Assembly (NCBI GenBank): GCA_964579795.1
Contig: CAZOHM010000003.1
Location: 1 to 64,000 of the forward strand
From: JAEYFP01 sp964579795
GTDB taxonomy: Bacteria > Bacillota > Clostridia > Lachnospirales > Lachnospiraceae
Reading direction: 5' to 3'
Length of the DNA: 64,000 bases
The notes under the pieces were generated by a model. The model did no database searches. It was not told the origin of the DNA and saw nothing but the letters and a program-made list of their open reading frames with translations. Position numbers and translations under genes: made by a program. This document shows positions 26,118 to 34,779 of the stretch, piece after piece (the first letter of the stretch is position 1; the number at the start of each line of letters is the position of its first letter).

Positions 26118-27268
26118 GAATCGTTGTAAATGATATTGCAGCCAGCACAACGGGAGCACTTTCTGTGTTGAAGGATTTTTACCGTTGCGTTGTGACATTT
26201 GATCATGAGAATGAATGGATTTTTTTACTTGGGGACAGGTACGTAGAGGAGACAGAGAATATTCATGTACATATATTGTCTGAAGTAAAAAAAAGCTGGT
26301 TTTCGAGGCTGAAATTTGATTATTTGACAGGCTCGACATATATTCATGCCTTGAATCCGGATGTTGTTTTTTCTTTACAGAATACATTGACAAGAGGATA
26401 TCAGGGAAAACAGGTTGTCTATGTTCACCAGCCTCTGGGATTTCAAAAAGCAAAGAAGTTTTCATTTTTCAAATCAAGCGAACGAGAATATGCAGTGTAT
26501 CAGTATATGATTGGAAGAATGATTAATCATTCTATCAAGCATGCGGATAAGACCATTGTGCAGACTGACTGGATGCGTGATGCAATTATTCAAAAAACGC
26601 ATGTAAAGGACGAAAGAGTTGTCAAAATTCTACCGGATATTGAGCCAGCTCTAGTTTCAAGACCAGTTGGTGAATTACAGACAAACCAATTCTTTTTTCC
26701 GTCAGGAAATATTATATATAAAAATCACAGCTGTATTTTACAAGCGGCTGCCTTGCTGTGTGAGAGAGGTATAGAGGATTTTAATATTGATTTCACTTTG
26801 ACAGAGGAAGAGATAGCAGAAATCTATAAAACAGTACGCAAGCAAAACAGAAGCAGTCGTGACAGTATGAAATTATGCCATGAAAGAGTCACATGCAGGG
26901 GCAGGCTTTCACGGGAAGAGGTTCAAGCGCTTTATTATGAGAAAATTTTGATTTTTCCATCATATATAGAGACATTTGGATATCCGCCGGCAGAGGCAAG
27001 AGAAGCAGGAACAATTATTTTTGCTTCGAATTGTCCATTTTGCCATGAGATACTTGATGGATATGCAGATGCCTATTATTTTGACCCATTTGATCCAGTT
27101 GCTTTGGCGGAGCTTATGGAAAAAGCAGTTCGCGGCGAGATTACAAAGTCGAATGAAAGGAACATTTCTGTTTCAAACGACAGCTGCACAGCAAAAAGCA
27201 GTATAGGGAAAACAAGCTGGACACATGTGATGAATGAGGTTTTGTCAACAGCCGATTGCAGGAGGTAG
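26114..27268 (+). CDS. Family 4 glycosyltransferase
   Basis: 384 residues, GT-B. MRIVVNDIAASTTGALSVL carries the acceptor loop, and VYVHQPLGFQ and TIVQTDWMRDAI are typical of GT4 enzymes of capsule loci. The donor domain has FPSGNIIYKNH and IFPSYIETFGYPPAEAREAG, the E-x7-E motif. It overlaps fnlC by ATGA, so it may add the sugar after L-FucNAc. The last 25 residues are polar and not conserved-looking. The specific donor is unknown. Confidence 0.84.
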   Translation: MRIVVNDIAASTTGALSVLKDFYRCVVTFDHENEWIFLLGDRYVEETENIHVHILSEVKKSWFSRLKFDYLTGSTYIHALNPDVVFSLQNTLTRGYQGKQVVYVHQPLGFQKAKKFSFFKSSEREYAVYQYMIGRMINHSIKHADKTIVQTDWMRDAIIQKTHVKDERVVKILPDIEPALVSRPVGELQTNQFFFPSGNIIYKNHSCILQAAALLCERGIEDFNIDFTLTEEEIAEIYKTVRKQNRSSRDSMKLCHERVTCRGRLSREEVQALYYEKILIFPSYIETFGYPPAEAREAGTIIFASNCPFCHEILDGYADAYYFDPFDPVALAELMEKAVRGEITKSNERNISVSNDSCTAKSSIGKTSWTHVMNEVLSTADCRR

Positions 27269-27273
27269 CAGGG

Positions 27274-28503
27274 ATGGAAGCAGGTAGGACGTCCGTTATT
27301 GAAAAAATGAAAGAGTGGAATCTGTCTGAATGGTATTATCCATTCGTTATGTTTGGATATCTTCTGACGTTAATCCTTTCAGGTATGCGTCCCGGTGTAC
27401 TTGGAGCAGTTTTACTGTTATGTGTAGCAGCGGAACTGGTTATTAAAAAACGTGTCGTTCTTAAACATACACTTGACTGGCTGACAGTCGCTTATGTAGT
27501 ATATAATCTTTTGTCTGTCATCTGGCTTGTTAAAAGTGGGCTTCCTGTAAAGATATATGCGGAGGAGTTTTCAAACTCCATACTGCCTGTTGTATTCTAT
27601 ATGGCAGGAAGGACGGCAGCAGATAGAACAAAGGAATTCTATAAGAAATTCATTGCAGCAGTTGTGTTAATCTGCGTGGCTGGTTTGGTTCTATATATTA
27701 CCGCACCGCAGTTTTATCTGGATTATCTTGTGAAATGGAGTTATATTTCAAAAGCAGATGCGCCTACTATGCATATTAGGATGCATTCGGTAATCGGAAG
27801 TACGATTCTTGGATTTTTATCAGTGTGCGGAATGCTGGCATCTTCCTATTTTATGAAAGATGCAAAAGAGAGAAAAGCGGGAATCATCTTTTTTGTGCTA
27901 AATTTTATTTTTGCCATATTAAGTAATCAGAGATCGGCAATGGTCGTTGCGGTACTTGTAATACTATATATCAATTATATTTTGTTTTTTGAGTTAAAGT
28001 TGATTGCTAAAAAGTATCTGGCTGTAGAAGGCGGGGTAATGATTGCTGCATTTGCAGGCCTGTGTATCGTCTGGTTTGATGTAATCAGGAAAGTATATGC
28101 ACGTTTGATTTCTCTTCCGGGCGCAATCGGACAAAGAAGTGAGCAATGGGTAGCTGCGGTTAATAATATGTACAGCTACTGGCTTGGAAACGGATTGGGT
28201 GCAAACGGACATAAGGCATTGGATTTTGACGGAACACATGTCATAGCAGATGGTGGACTTGTTAAAATGTTCTGCGAGGAAGGAATTCTTGGATTCTCTA
28301 TCTTTGTATATATATTAATTCTGTTATATTCTAAGAGCAGACGAAATCTTAAAAACTGTTATGTAGAAATTGGAATCATTTCTATTGCTCTTTTGCAATC
28401 GATTGGTTCTAATATTATCTGTTTTCAACTGGCTGCCCCTGTGTTCTGGTTTGCCATCGGCAGATGTGCGCAGCTGATAACAGAAACAAAGCAAAAGGAG
28501 TAA
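27274..28503 (+). CDS. Wzy/O-antigen-ligase-like polymerase 3
   Basis: 409 residues with about 11-12 membrane segments. SNQRSAMVVAVLVILYINY and GAIGQRSEQWVAAVNNMY followed by WLGNGLGANGHKA match the ligase-superfamily signature (R-S-x-W, G-G-x-G). ATG 27274 has GGAGG 8 bases upstream; the frame is open further upstream to a TTG. It is unlike the two linked polymerases in the first operon, which supports separate polymers. Confidence 0.85.
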   Translation: MEAGRTSVIEKMKEWNLSEWYYPFVMFGYLLTLILSGMRPGVLGAVLLLCVAAELVIKKRVVLKHTLDWLTVAYVVYNLLSVIWLVKSGLPVKIYAEEFSNSILPVVFYMAGRTAADRTKEFYKKFIAAVVLICVAGLVLYITAPQFYLDYLVKWSYISKADAPTMHIRMHSVIGSTILGFLSVCGMLASSYFMKDAKERKAGIIFFVLNFIFAILSNQRSAMVVAVLVILYINYILFFELKLIAKKYLAVEGGVMIAAFAGLCIVWFDVIRKVYARLISLPGAIGQRSEQWVAAVNNMYSYWLGNGLGANGHKALDFDGTHVIADGGLVKMFCEEGILGFSIFVYILILLYSKSRRNLKNCYVEIGIISIALLQSIGSNIICFQLAAPVFWFAIGRCAQLITETKQKE

Positions 28504-28512
28504 GAGCAGGCT

Positions 28513-29601
28513 ATGAAAGTAATGTGCATGTATTTGCCACAATACCATGAGTTCCCTGAAAACAATGAATGGTGGGGAAAGGGATATACGGAATGGACAG
28601 CAGTAAAAAAGGCACAGCCTTTGTTTAAAGGTCATGTGCAGCCGCGTGTGCCCCTTGATGAAAGATATTATGATCTTGTAAAGCAGGGTGTCGAGACATG
28701 GAAATGGCAGGCATCACTGGCAAAAGAATATGGCATTTATGGATTCAGTGTTTATCAGTATTGGTTCAAAGGTCATCAGCTGATGGAGAAGCCACTTGAA
28801 ATACTGCTTGAGCATCCTGAAATTGATATTCATTACTGTATTTGCTGGGCAAATGAAACATGGACAAGGACCTGGTATGAGCTTGCAGATCAGGTACTGA
28901 TACAGCAGGATTATGGAAATGAGCAGGACTGGCACATACATTTTGCTTATCTTTTGCAGTTTTTTCGTGATGAACGATATATCAAGGTTGATGGAAAACC
29001 AATGATACAGATTTATCGAAGCTTTGAAATTGAACAGCTTAAGGAAATGCTTAACTGTTTTCAAAAATGGGCTGTAGAGGCAGGGTTTTCTGGAATATAT
29101 GTAGTTGCCGGAAAAACTGCAGCAAAACAGGAGGAACGAACGAATCTGGTAGATGCATTTTACTATTTTGAACCAGGATATACATTGAAGCATGATTTCG
29201 GAGCAGTGCATAAATACTGCTATAATCTTTCTGTATTTGCAAAGACACTGATTAATAAATGCAGACGAAGGAAGCTGTTGGAGAGAAGCATTCCAAGCCA
29301 CTGGATACTTGACAGCATTGCAGCAAGAGATTACGCTGAAAATGAATTTCCAGGGCTGATACCTGACTGGGATAATACGCCAAGAAGAAGCTATAAAGGA
29401 TTAATCTATAAAGGAACGACTCCGAAGAAATTTGGAGAGGTACTTCGAGTTTTGAAGAAGAAGGTTCATGGAAAACAGAACGATTTTGTATTTATTAATG
29501 CATGGAATGAGTGGGGCGAGGGAGCTGTGCTTGAACCAGATCAGAATAAGAAACATGCATATTTGGAAGCAATTAAAGAGGTAATGGAGGAAAGGGATTA
29601 G
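28513..29601 (+). CDS. wbsX: WbsX-like glycan biosynthesis protein (GH99-type fold)
   Basis: 362 residues. MYLPQYHEFPENNEWWGKGY opens the family, then YGIYGFSVYQYWFKGHQLME, WANETWTRTW, and the C-terminal FINAWNEWGEGAVLEPD, which together define WbsX proteins. Members occur in O-antigen and capsule loci and are annotated as glycosyltransferases, although the fold resembles GH99 endo-mannosidases, so the true reaction is unsettled. No signal peptide is seen, so it is cytoplasmic. It lies 9 bases after the polymerase gene and 1 base before the next transferase. Confidence 0.88.
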   Translation: MKVMCMYLPQYHEFPENNEWWGKGYTEWTAVKKAQPLFKGHVQPRVPLDERYYDLVKQGVETWKWQASLAKEYGIYGFSVYQYWFKGHQLMEKPLEILLEHPEIDIHYCICWANETWTRTWYELADQVLIQQDYGNEQDWHIHFAYLLQFFRDERYIKVDGKPMIQIYRSFEIEQLKEMLNCFQKWAVEAGFSGIYVVAGKTAAKQEERTNLVDAFYYFEPGYTLKHDFGAVHKYCYNLSVFAKTLINKCRRRKLLERSIPSHWILDSIAARDYAENEFPGLIPDWDNTPRRSYKGLIYKGTTPKKFGEVLRVLKKKVHGKQNDFVFINAWNEWGEGAVLEPDQNKKHAYLEAIKEVMEERD

Positions 29602-29602
29602 A

Positions 29603-30622
29603 ATGCCTAAGGTCAGCATCATCATTATCATATATAAAATAGAACGTTTTCTGGAGCAGTGCATCACAAGTGTGAGAAATCAGACATACAAGAATCTTGA
29701 GATTATTTGCGTTGTGGGCAAGGGAGATACTGCCTGTGAGGAGATTTGTGATAAAGCGGCTATGGAAGATTCCAGAATCATAGTATTAAAGGAAGAACCA
29801 AAGGGAGCTGCAGTTGCAAGAAATCAGGGACTGGATGCGGCAAGCGGAGATTTTATTGGATTTGTTGACGGTGATGATTACATTGATCCGGATATGATAG
29901 AAGGTATGGTTACTGCTGCCAAAAAGCATGGAGCAGATGTTTCGGTAACCGGGAAATACTATGCCTATGAAAATTGTATTGAAGGAACAGATGCAGATCA
30001 GGAATATGTACTTGATACAGAGCAGACATTTGCAATGATACTTTATCAGGAAGGATTTTTCCTTCATTTATGGGATAAAATTTATCGAAAAGAATTATTT
30101 GACGGGATTCGTTTCCCTGTTGGACAGCTCGTAGAGGACAGATTGATTGCCCATCAGATTTTAAGAAAAGCAAAAAAAGTTGTATATCATACTGCGTCAA
30201 AATACTATTTCAGAGTAAGTGAGGACAGTGGATCACGCGTTGAAAAAAATTTGATTTTATCATTGGAATCAGATTTTGAGATTTGCGAGCAGTTAGAAAA
30301 GCAATTTCCTACATTACAAAAGGCAATTGCATTCTTTTTAATTAATGAGAATCTGAGTGTGATTCAGAACAGTGTTTTGTTTCATGTATTCTCAAAGGAA
30401 CATGACCGAAAATATCTTGAATACGTGAAACGCCATGCAGGTGCAGTAAAAAAGGATACACGTGTTTCTCGCAGCTTGAAAATAAAAATGGATTTGTGTA
30501 ATTTCAGTCCATGGCTGTTTGCGAGAGTAACCTGTTACCGCAGGAACAAATTCTTGAAAACACATATTTCTTATCGGTCAGGTAATGACTGGACAGAGAC
30601 ATATAAAAAGCAGGGCTTGTAA
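29603..30622 (+). CDS. Family 2 glycosyltransferase
   Basis: 339 residues. VSIIIIIYKIERFLEQCITS, then KGAAVARNQGLDAASGDFIG and the metal-binding FVDGDDYIDPDM near residue 92, mark a GT-A capsule transferase. The usual DDGSTD is replaced by VVGKGDTACEE, a variation near the nucleotide site. The C-terminal half (residues 200-339) is basic, as in membrane-associated GT2 enzymes. GGAGG in the end of the WbsX gene provides the ribosome site. Confidence 0.84.
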   Translation: MPKVSIIIIIYKIERFLEQCITSVRNQTYKNLEIICVVGKGDTACEEICDKAAMEDSRIIVLKEEPKGAAVARNQGLDAASGDFIGFVDGDDYIDPDMIEGMVTAAKKHGADVSVTGKYYAYENCIEGTDADQEYVLDTEQTFAMILYQEGFFLHLWDKIYRKELFDGIRFPVGQLVEDRLIAHQILRKAKKVVYHTASKYYFRVSEDSGSRVEKNLILSLESDFEICEQLEKQFPTLQKAIAFFLINENLSVIQNSVLFHVFSKEHDRKYLEYVKRHAGAVKKDTRVSRSLKIKMDLCNFSPWLFARVTCYRRNKFLKTHISYRSGNDWTETYKKQGL

Positions 30623-30649
30623 TCGGAAATGGATAAAGGAGCAGAACGC

Positions 30650-32254
30650 ATGCAGGTGCAGGAGTTTAAAAATAAAAAAATATTATTTGTGTGCAGGGAA
30701 ACTTATTCCATGCCATTGTGGTTTCTTGCAAGAGAACTGAAGAATAATAATGAGGTGGCAGCATTCTATATTATGTCGACCGAATGCAGCTATAACAAAT
30801 GCTATTATAATGAAAATACATACTACAAGTTCAAAGAAGAACTGACAGATGTGAGGCTGTATGATGTAAAGGATATTTGCGAACAGTATACAATGGGGTT
30901 AAAGCAAAAGGACTCTCCCGTTGACCTTAATTATCTTGAGTGGGTTGAAAAAGAATTTACGCATTTTAAGAATTTGAATATGCAGCTGATGAGTTCTCAG
31001 GAAAATACAAGGCACTATCATTTCAGATATTACTGGTCTCTGACAAATTATGATGAAAACATGTATTGGCTTGAGCTGAACTATAAGAAGATACTTTCTA
31101 TTTTTGATGAGTTTAATCCTGACATGATTCTTGATTTTGATAATGCAGAGTTGCAGAGAACAATAATTAATGAAATTGCATATAAGAAGAAGATTCCTTA
31201 CATTACAGTGGAATATTCCAAGTTTGGGTATTATAAATATCCGACTTTTCAAAATACGCTTGGTATAGATGCGTATGTAAAAAGAGCATACGAGAAGAAT
31301 CTGCTGAAGACAAAGGATGAACTGTCTGATGCATATGCATATATTGAGGATTACAGAAGTAAGACAACTATTATGAATAAGGAATTTGCAGGCACAGTGA
31401 CGAGTCAGTATGAAAGAGACAGTCTGATTTGGATACTGCGTGTGATGCATGGAAAGTGGAATTACTTTTGGAATATGGATATTACCAGAAAAAATCTGAA
31501 GCTTAAACGAACAAACAAGATTCTGTATGCGCCAAGTGTACCTTATTTCTTTCATTATTTGCAGGTTATGCTGCTTAGAAGAAGGTTTATGGGAAAGAAT
31601 AAATATTTTGAAAATCCGGTGCCGGGTGAAAACTATGTATATATGCCGCTTCATTTAATACCGGAATCAACAGTGTTTGTAAAGGCGTCCTACTATGTGG
31701 ATGAATGCAATCTGATTGAACAGGTTTCAAAGTCCCTTCCTGTCGGCTGGAAGCTCTATGTGAAAGAACATCAGGCAATGCTCGGCGAGCGAAGTACCAA
31801 GTTTTACAAAAAGGTGAAGGAACTTCACAATGTCAGACTTGTACAGGTGAATTACTATCATGATCCAAAACCATGGATTGCAAATGCAAAGGGAGTCATT
31901 ACGATTGTAGGTACAACTGCATACGAGGAGGCTCTGCTTGGACGAAAATCCTTGATTTTTGGTGATGTACCATTTGAATTGATTGATGGTATTACAAGAG
32001 TCAGAAGCTTTGAGGACTTACCGCAGCTCATAAAGGAGTTTGGGGATATAGATAATATTCATTCCTGTGCAGCCTATTTACAGACGATAATGGATGTTGG
32101 ATTTGAAATAGATTTGTTTTATTTAATGAGTCAGGCAGAAAAAATTCTTGCAGGCAAAGAGTCTGAAGATGATAAATTCAAAAAGCAGCTTCAAATATTG
32201 ATGGAATTTTATAAAACCGGTTATGCAAGATATAAGGAGGAGCAGGAACGATGA
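30650..32254 (+). CDS. Capsule polysaccharide synthesis protein, KpsS/LipB-like (candidate nonulosonate transferase)
   Basis: 534 residues, GT-B-like without a membrane segment. KILFVCRETYSMPLWFLARE opens the N-domain. The C-domain has YMPLHLIPESTVF, WKLYVKEHQAMLGERS, and ITIVGTTAYEEALLGRKSLI, the set seen in KpsS/KpsC-type and related surface-carbohydrate transferases that use CMP-activated sugars. I chose ATG 30650 (GGAG 9 bases upstream) over ATG 30629, which lacks a good site. It overlaps the nonulosonate synthase gene by ATGA. That coupling, and the CMP-sugar precedent of KpsS, suggest it transfers the acid made by its neighbours; this is inference. Confidence 0.72.
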   Translation: MQVQEFKNKKILFVCRETYSMPLWFLARELKNNNEVAAFYIMSTECSYNKCYYNENTYYKFKEELTDVRLYDVKDICEQYTMGLKQKDSPVDLNYLEWVEKEFTHFKNLNMQLMSSQENTRHYHFRYYWSLTNYDENMYWLELNYKKILSIFDEFNPDMILDFDNAELQRTIINEIAYKKKIPYITVEYSKFGYYKYPTFQNTLGIDAYVKRAYEKNLLKTKDELSDAYAYIEDYRSKTTIMNKEFAGTVTSQYERDSLIWILRVMHGKWNYFWNMDITRKNLKLKRTNKILYAPSVPYFFHYLQVMLLRRRFMGKNKYFENPVPGENYVYMPLHLIPESTVFVKASYYVDECNLIEQVSKSLPVGWKLYVKEHQAMLGERSTKFYKKVKELHNVRLVQVNYYHDPKPWIANAKGVITIVGTTAYEEALLGRKSLIFGDVPFELIDGITRVRSFEDLPQLIKEFGDIDNIHSCAAYLQTIMDVGFEIDLFYLMSQAEKILAGKESEDDKFKKQLQILMEFYKTGYARYKEEQER

Positions 32255-33318
32255 GTACAATCATGGAACGTCTGAAAAATGGACAATTTGTTCTGATTGC
32301 AGAAATTGGTGTTAATTATTATGATATTGCAACAAAAGAAGGCATATCGCCAATGGATGCTGCAAAGAAAATGATCAGTGAAGCAGCTTTAGCAGGAATC
32401 CATGCCGTGAAGTTTCAAACATATAAGGCAGGTACACTGGCAGCAAAGGAATCGCCTTCCTATTGGGACAGAACTGAGGAGCCAACCGGTTCACAGTATG
32501 AATTGTTTCAGAAATTTGACAGCTTTGGATATGCAGAGTATAAGGAATTAAAGAAATATGCGGATGAGATTGAAATAGAATTTCTTTCTACGGCATTTGA
32601 TTTTGATTCTGCTGATTATCTGGATGAACTGATGGAGGTATATAAAATCTCCTCATCAGATTTGTCAAACTTACCGTTTATTGCTTATCAGGCTAAAAAG
32701 AATAAGCCAATTCTGTTATCTGTAGGTGCATCTTCACTTAATGAAATTGAGGCAGCAGTTGATATGATTCGAAGACACAATGACAAACCAATTGTACTGC
32801 TTCATTGTGTATTGGAGTATCCGACACCGCTTGCTGATGCGAATCTGCTCAAAATCGCAGCGTTGCAAAGACAGTTTCCTGATTTATATATTGGATATTC
32901 TGATCATACAAAGCCAACAGAAAGCTGCGATGTCATAAAGACTGCATATAATCTCGGAGCACTTTGTATAGAAAAGCATTTTACACTCGATAAAACCTTA
33001 AAAGGCAATGATCATTATCATGCTATGGATCCAGCAGATGCAGGACGCATTTTACAGGGAATAGAAGCTCTTGATGTTATACGCGGAAAAGGAGATCTTT
33101 GCTGTCTTGAGACAGAAATGACGGCAAGAAAAAATGCAAGACGTTCTATTGTGGCAGCTGTTGACATTCAAAGCGGAGAAACGATCCGTGAAGAAATGCT
33201 GACATTCAAACGTCCCGGAACCGGTATTTCACCTGCCAGGATCGAAGAGATTATTGGAAGGACTGCAAAGGTATTAATTAGGGAAGACTCTATTTTAATG
33301 GATAGGATGTTTGAATAA
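32251..33318 (+). CDS. neuB: N-acetylneuraminate/pseudaminate/legionaminate-type synthase
   Basis: 355 residues. A TIM-barrel NeuB domain (LIAEIGVNYYDIA, GIHAVKFQTYKAG, ISSSDLSNLPFI, LLSVGASSLNEIE, YSDHT, and EKHFTLDKTLKGNDHYHAMD) is followed by a C-terminal SAF antifreeze-like domain from about residue 290 (RRSIVAAVDIQ, KRPGTGISP). It condenses phosphoenolpyruvate with a six-carbon sugar to form a nine-carbon acid. Which acid is not readable; the PseG-like partner at 34780 points to the pseudaminic side. ATGA overlap upstream and TAATG downstream. Confidence 0.9.
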   Translation: MSTIMERLKNGQFVLIAEIGVNYYDIATKEGISPMDAAKKMISEAALAGIHAVKFQTYKAGTLAAKESPSYWDRTEEPTGSQYELFQKFDSFGYAEYKELKKYADEIEIEFLSTAFDFDSADYLDELMEVYKISSSDLSNLPFIAYQAKKNKPILLSVGASSLNEIEAAVDMIRRHNDKPIVLLHCVLEYPTPLADANLLKIAALQRQFPDLYIGYSDHTKPTESCDVIKTAYNLGALCIEKHFTLDKTLKGNDHYHAMDPADAGRILQGIEALDVIRGKGDLCCLETEMTARKNARRSIVAAVDIQSGETIREEMLTFKRPGTGISPARIEEIIGRTAKVLIREDSILMDRMFE

Positions 33319-34769
33319 TGGCGAAGGAAAAAGGAAACCGTGTAATTAAGTCTGGAATCTGGTATACCATATCCAGTATTTCTATTCGTGCAGTTGCAAT
33401 TGTGACAACGCCGATTTACACAAGCATGCTGACTACATCCGACTATGGACGTGCCAACACATTTAATTCCTGGATAGATATTTTTAATATCCTGACTTGT
33501 TTATGTATTGTATATAGTATTGGAAGAGCCAAAATCGATTTTGGAGACAGATTCGATGAGTATATGTCAGCGTTGCAGGGGTTGTCCAGTTCTTTTGCAT
33601 TTGCTGTATTAATTGTAGCAACGATATTCAGAGAACAGATTTCAGCATGGATCAAATATGAAGTGCCGCTTGTGATTGTTCTGTTTGCATATCTGGTAAT
33701 TTCTCCTTCTGTGGAGTATATGCAGCAAAAATGCAGGTATGAGTATAGGTATATTGAAAATATCGTAATTTCTTTACTCTCCTGCTTTGGAACAATTCTG
33801 TTTTCTATCGTATTAATGTTGTTATTCAATGAAAAACGCTATTTTGGCAAAATCCTTGGAACACTGATAACAACGTTTTTAATGGGTATTTGGTTTTATA
33901 TTCGCCTTCTCAGAAAAGGCCGGAAATTTTATAATAAGGAATACTGGTGTTATGCACTGAAAATTGGACTTCCGATGATACCGCACGCCTTGGCGCTAGT
34001 AGTACTTGCACAGATTGACAGGGTCATGATAAAGAATATCAGAGGAGATGCGGAGGTAGGTCTTTATACATTTGGCTACAGCTTTGCAACGCTTCTGTTT
34101 ATTTTCACAAATGCAATTGGACAGGCTTGGCTGCCGTGGTTTAACGAACAGCTACATGCAGGTAACCGAGTGCAGATTCGCAGTGTTCAAAAGAAGCTTG
34201 TATTGCTTGGTGCTTTTTTAACATTGGGATTTATTACAGTTGCACCGGAGGCACTTATGATACTGTCGCCAAGAGCGGCAGACTATTGGCAGGCAAAATG
34301 GGTAATTCCTCCAGTAGCACTTGGAACGCTTGCACAATATTATTACACCAACTATGTTAATGTAGAACTGTTTTACAAGAAGACGCCATTAATCGCAGTC
34401 AGCTCCATTCTTGCAGCATGCGTTAATTATGTGCTGAATAGTTTGTTGATTCCACCTTATGGGTATATTGCAGGTGCCTATACGACACTGTTCAGTTACT
34501 TATTCCTGCTGTTGTTTCATTATATTGCAACGAGATTTATTTTAAAGGAAAAGGTATATGCAAACATTTATATGTTTACCGTGATGACTGTTTGCTGTAT
34601 TCTTGGCATAGGAATGAGTGTATTATATAGGGATGGACTGCAGACTGTAATTGCAAGATATGTGGCAGCAGTAGTGATACTGGGTGTTTTTGCAATTATT
34701 AAAAGACGTGATATAATGTTACTGCTTGCATATATAAAGCAGAAGTATCTGAAGAAAAACAGGCAGTGA
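33318..34769 (+). CDS. Wzx-type polysaccharide flippase 2
   Basis: 483 residues with 12-14 membrane segments. KSGIWYTISSISIRAVAIV and TTPIYTSMLTTSDYGRANT carry the flippase N-terminal signature. LKIGLPMIPHALALVVLAQI with DRVMIKN is the standard mid-protein motif, and YGYIAGAYTTLFSYLFLLL is near the end. TAATG overlap with neuB. Its position inside the nonulosonate genes suggests it moves the acid-containing lipid-linked unit. It is not a close copy of the 11802 or 45070 flippases. Confidence 0.88.
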   Translation: MAKEKGNRVIKSGIWYTISSISIRAVAIVTTPIYTSMLTTSDYGRANTFNSWIDIFNILTCLCIVYSIGRAKIDFGDRFDEYMSALQGLSSSFAFAVLIVATIFREQISAWIKYEVPLVIVLFAYLVISPSVEYMQQKCRYEYRYIENIVISLLSCFGTILFSIVLMLLFNEKRYFGKILGTLITTFLMGIWFYIRLLRKGRKFYNKEYWCYALKIGLPMIPHALALVVLAQIDRVMIKNIRGDAEVGLYTFGYSFATLLFIFTNAIGQAWLPWFNEQLHAGNRVQIRSVQKKLVLLGAFLTLGFITVAPEALMILSPRAADYWQAKWVIPPVALGTLAQYYYTNYVNVELFYKKTPLIAVSSILAACVNYVLNSLLIPPYGYIAGAYTTLFSYLFLLLFHYIATRFILKEKVYANIYMFTVMTVCCILGIGMSVLYRDGLQTVIARYVAAVVILGVFAIIKRRDIMLLLAYIKQKYLKKNRQ

Positions 34770-34779
34770 GGAGTATAAT

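Noticed and set aside
30899..31654. 251-residue minus-strand frame opposite the KpsS-like gene
   Set aside because: Long antisense frames are common here because of codon bias. The + frame carries coherent motifs across the same stretch.
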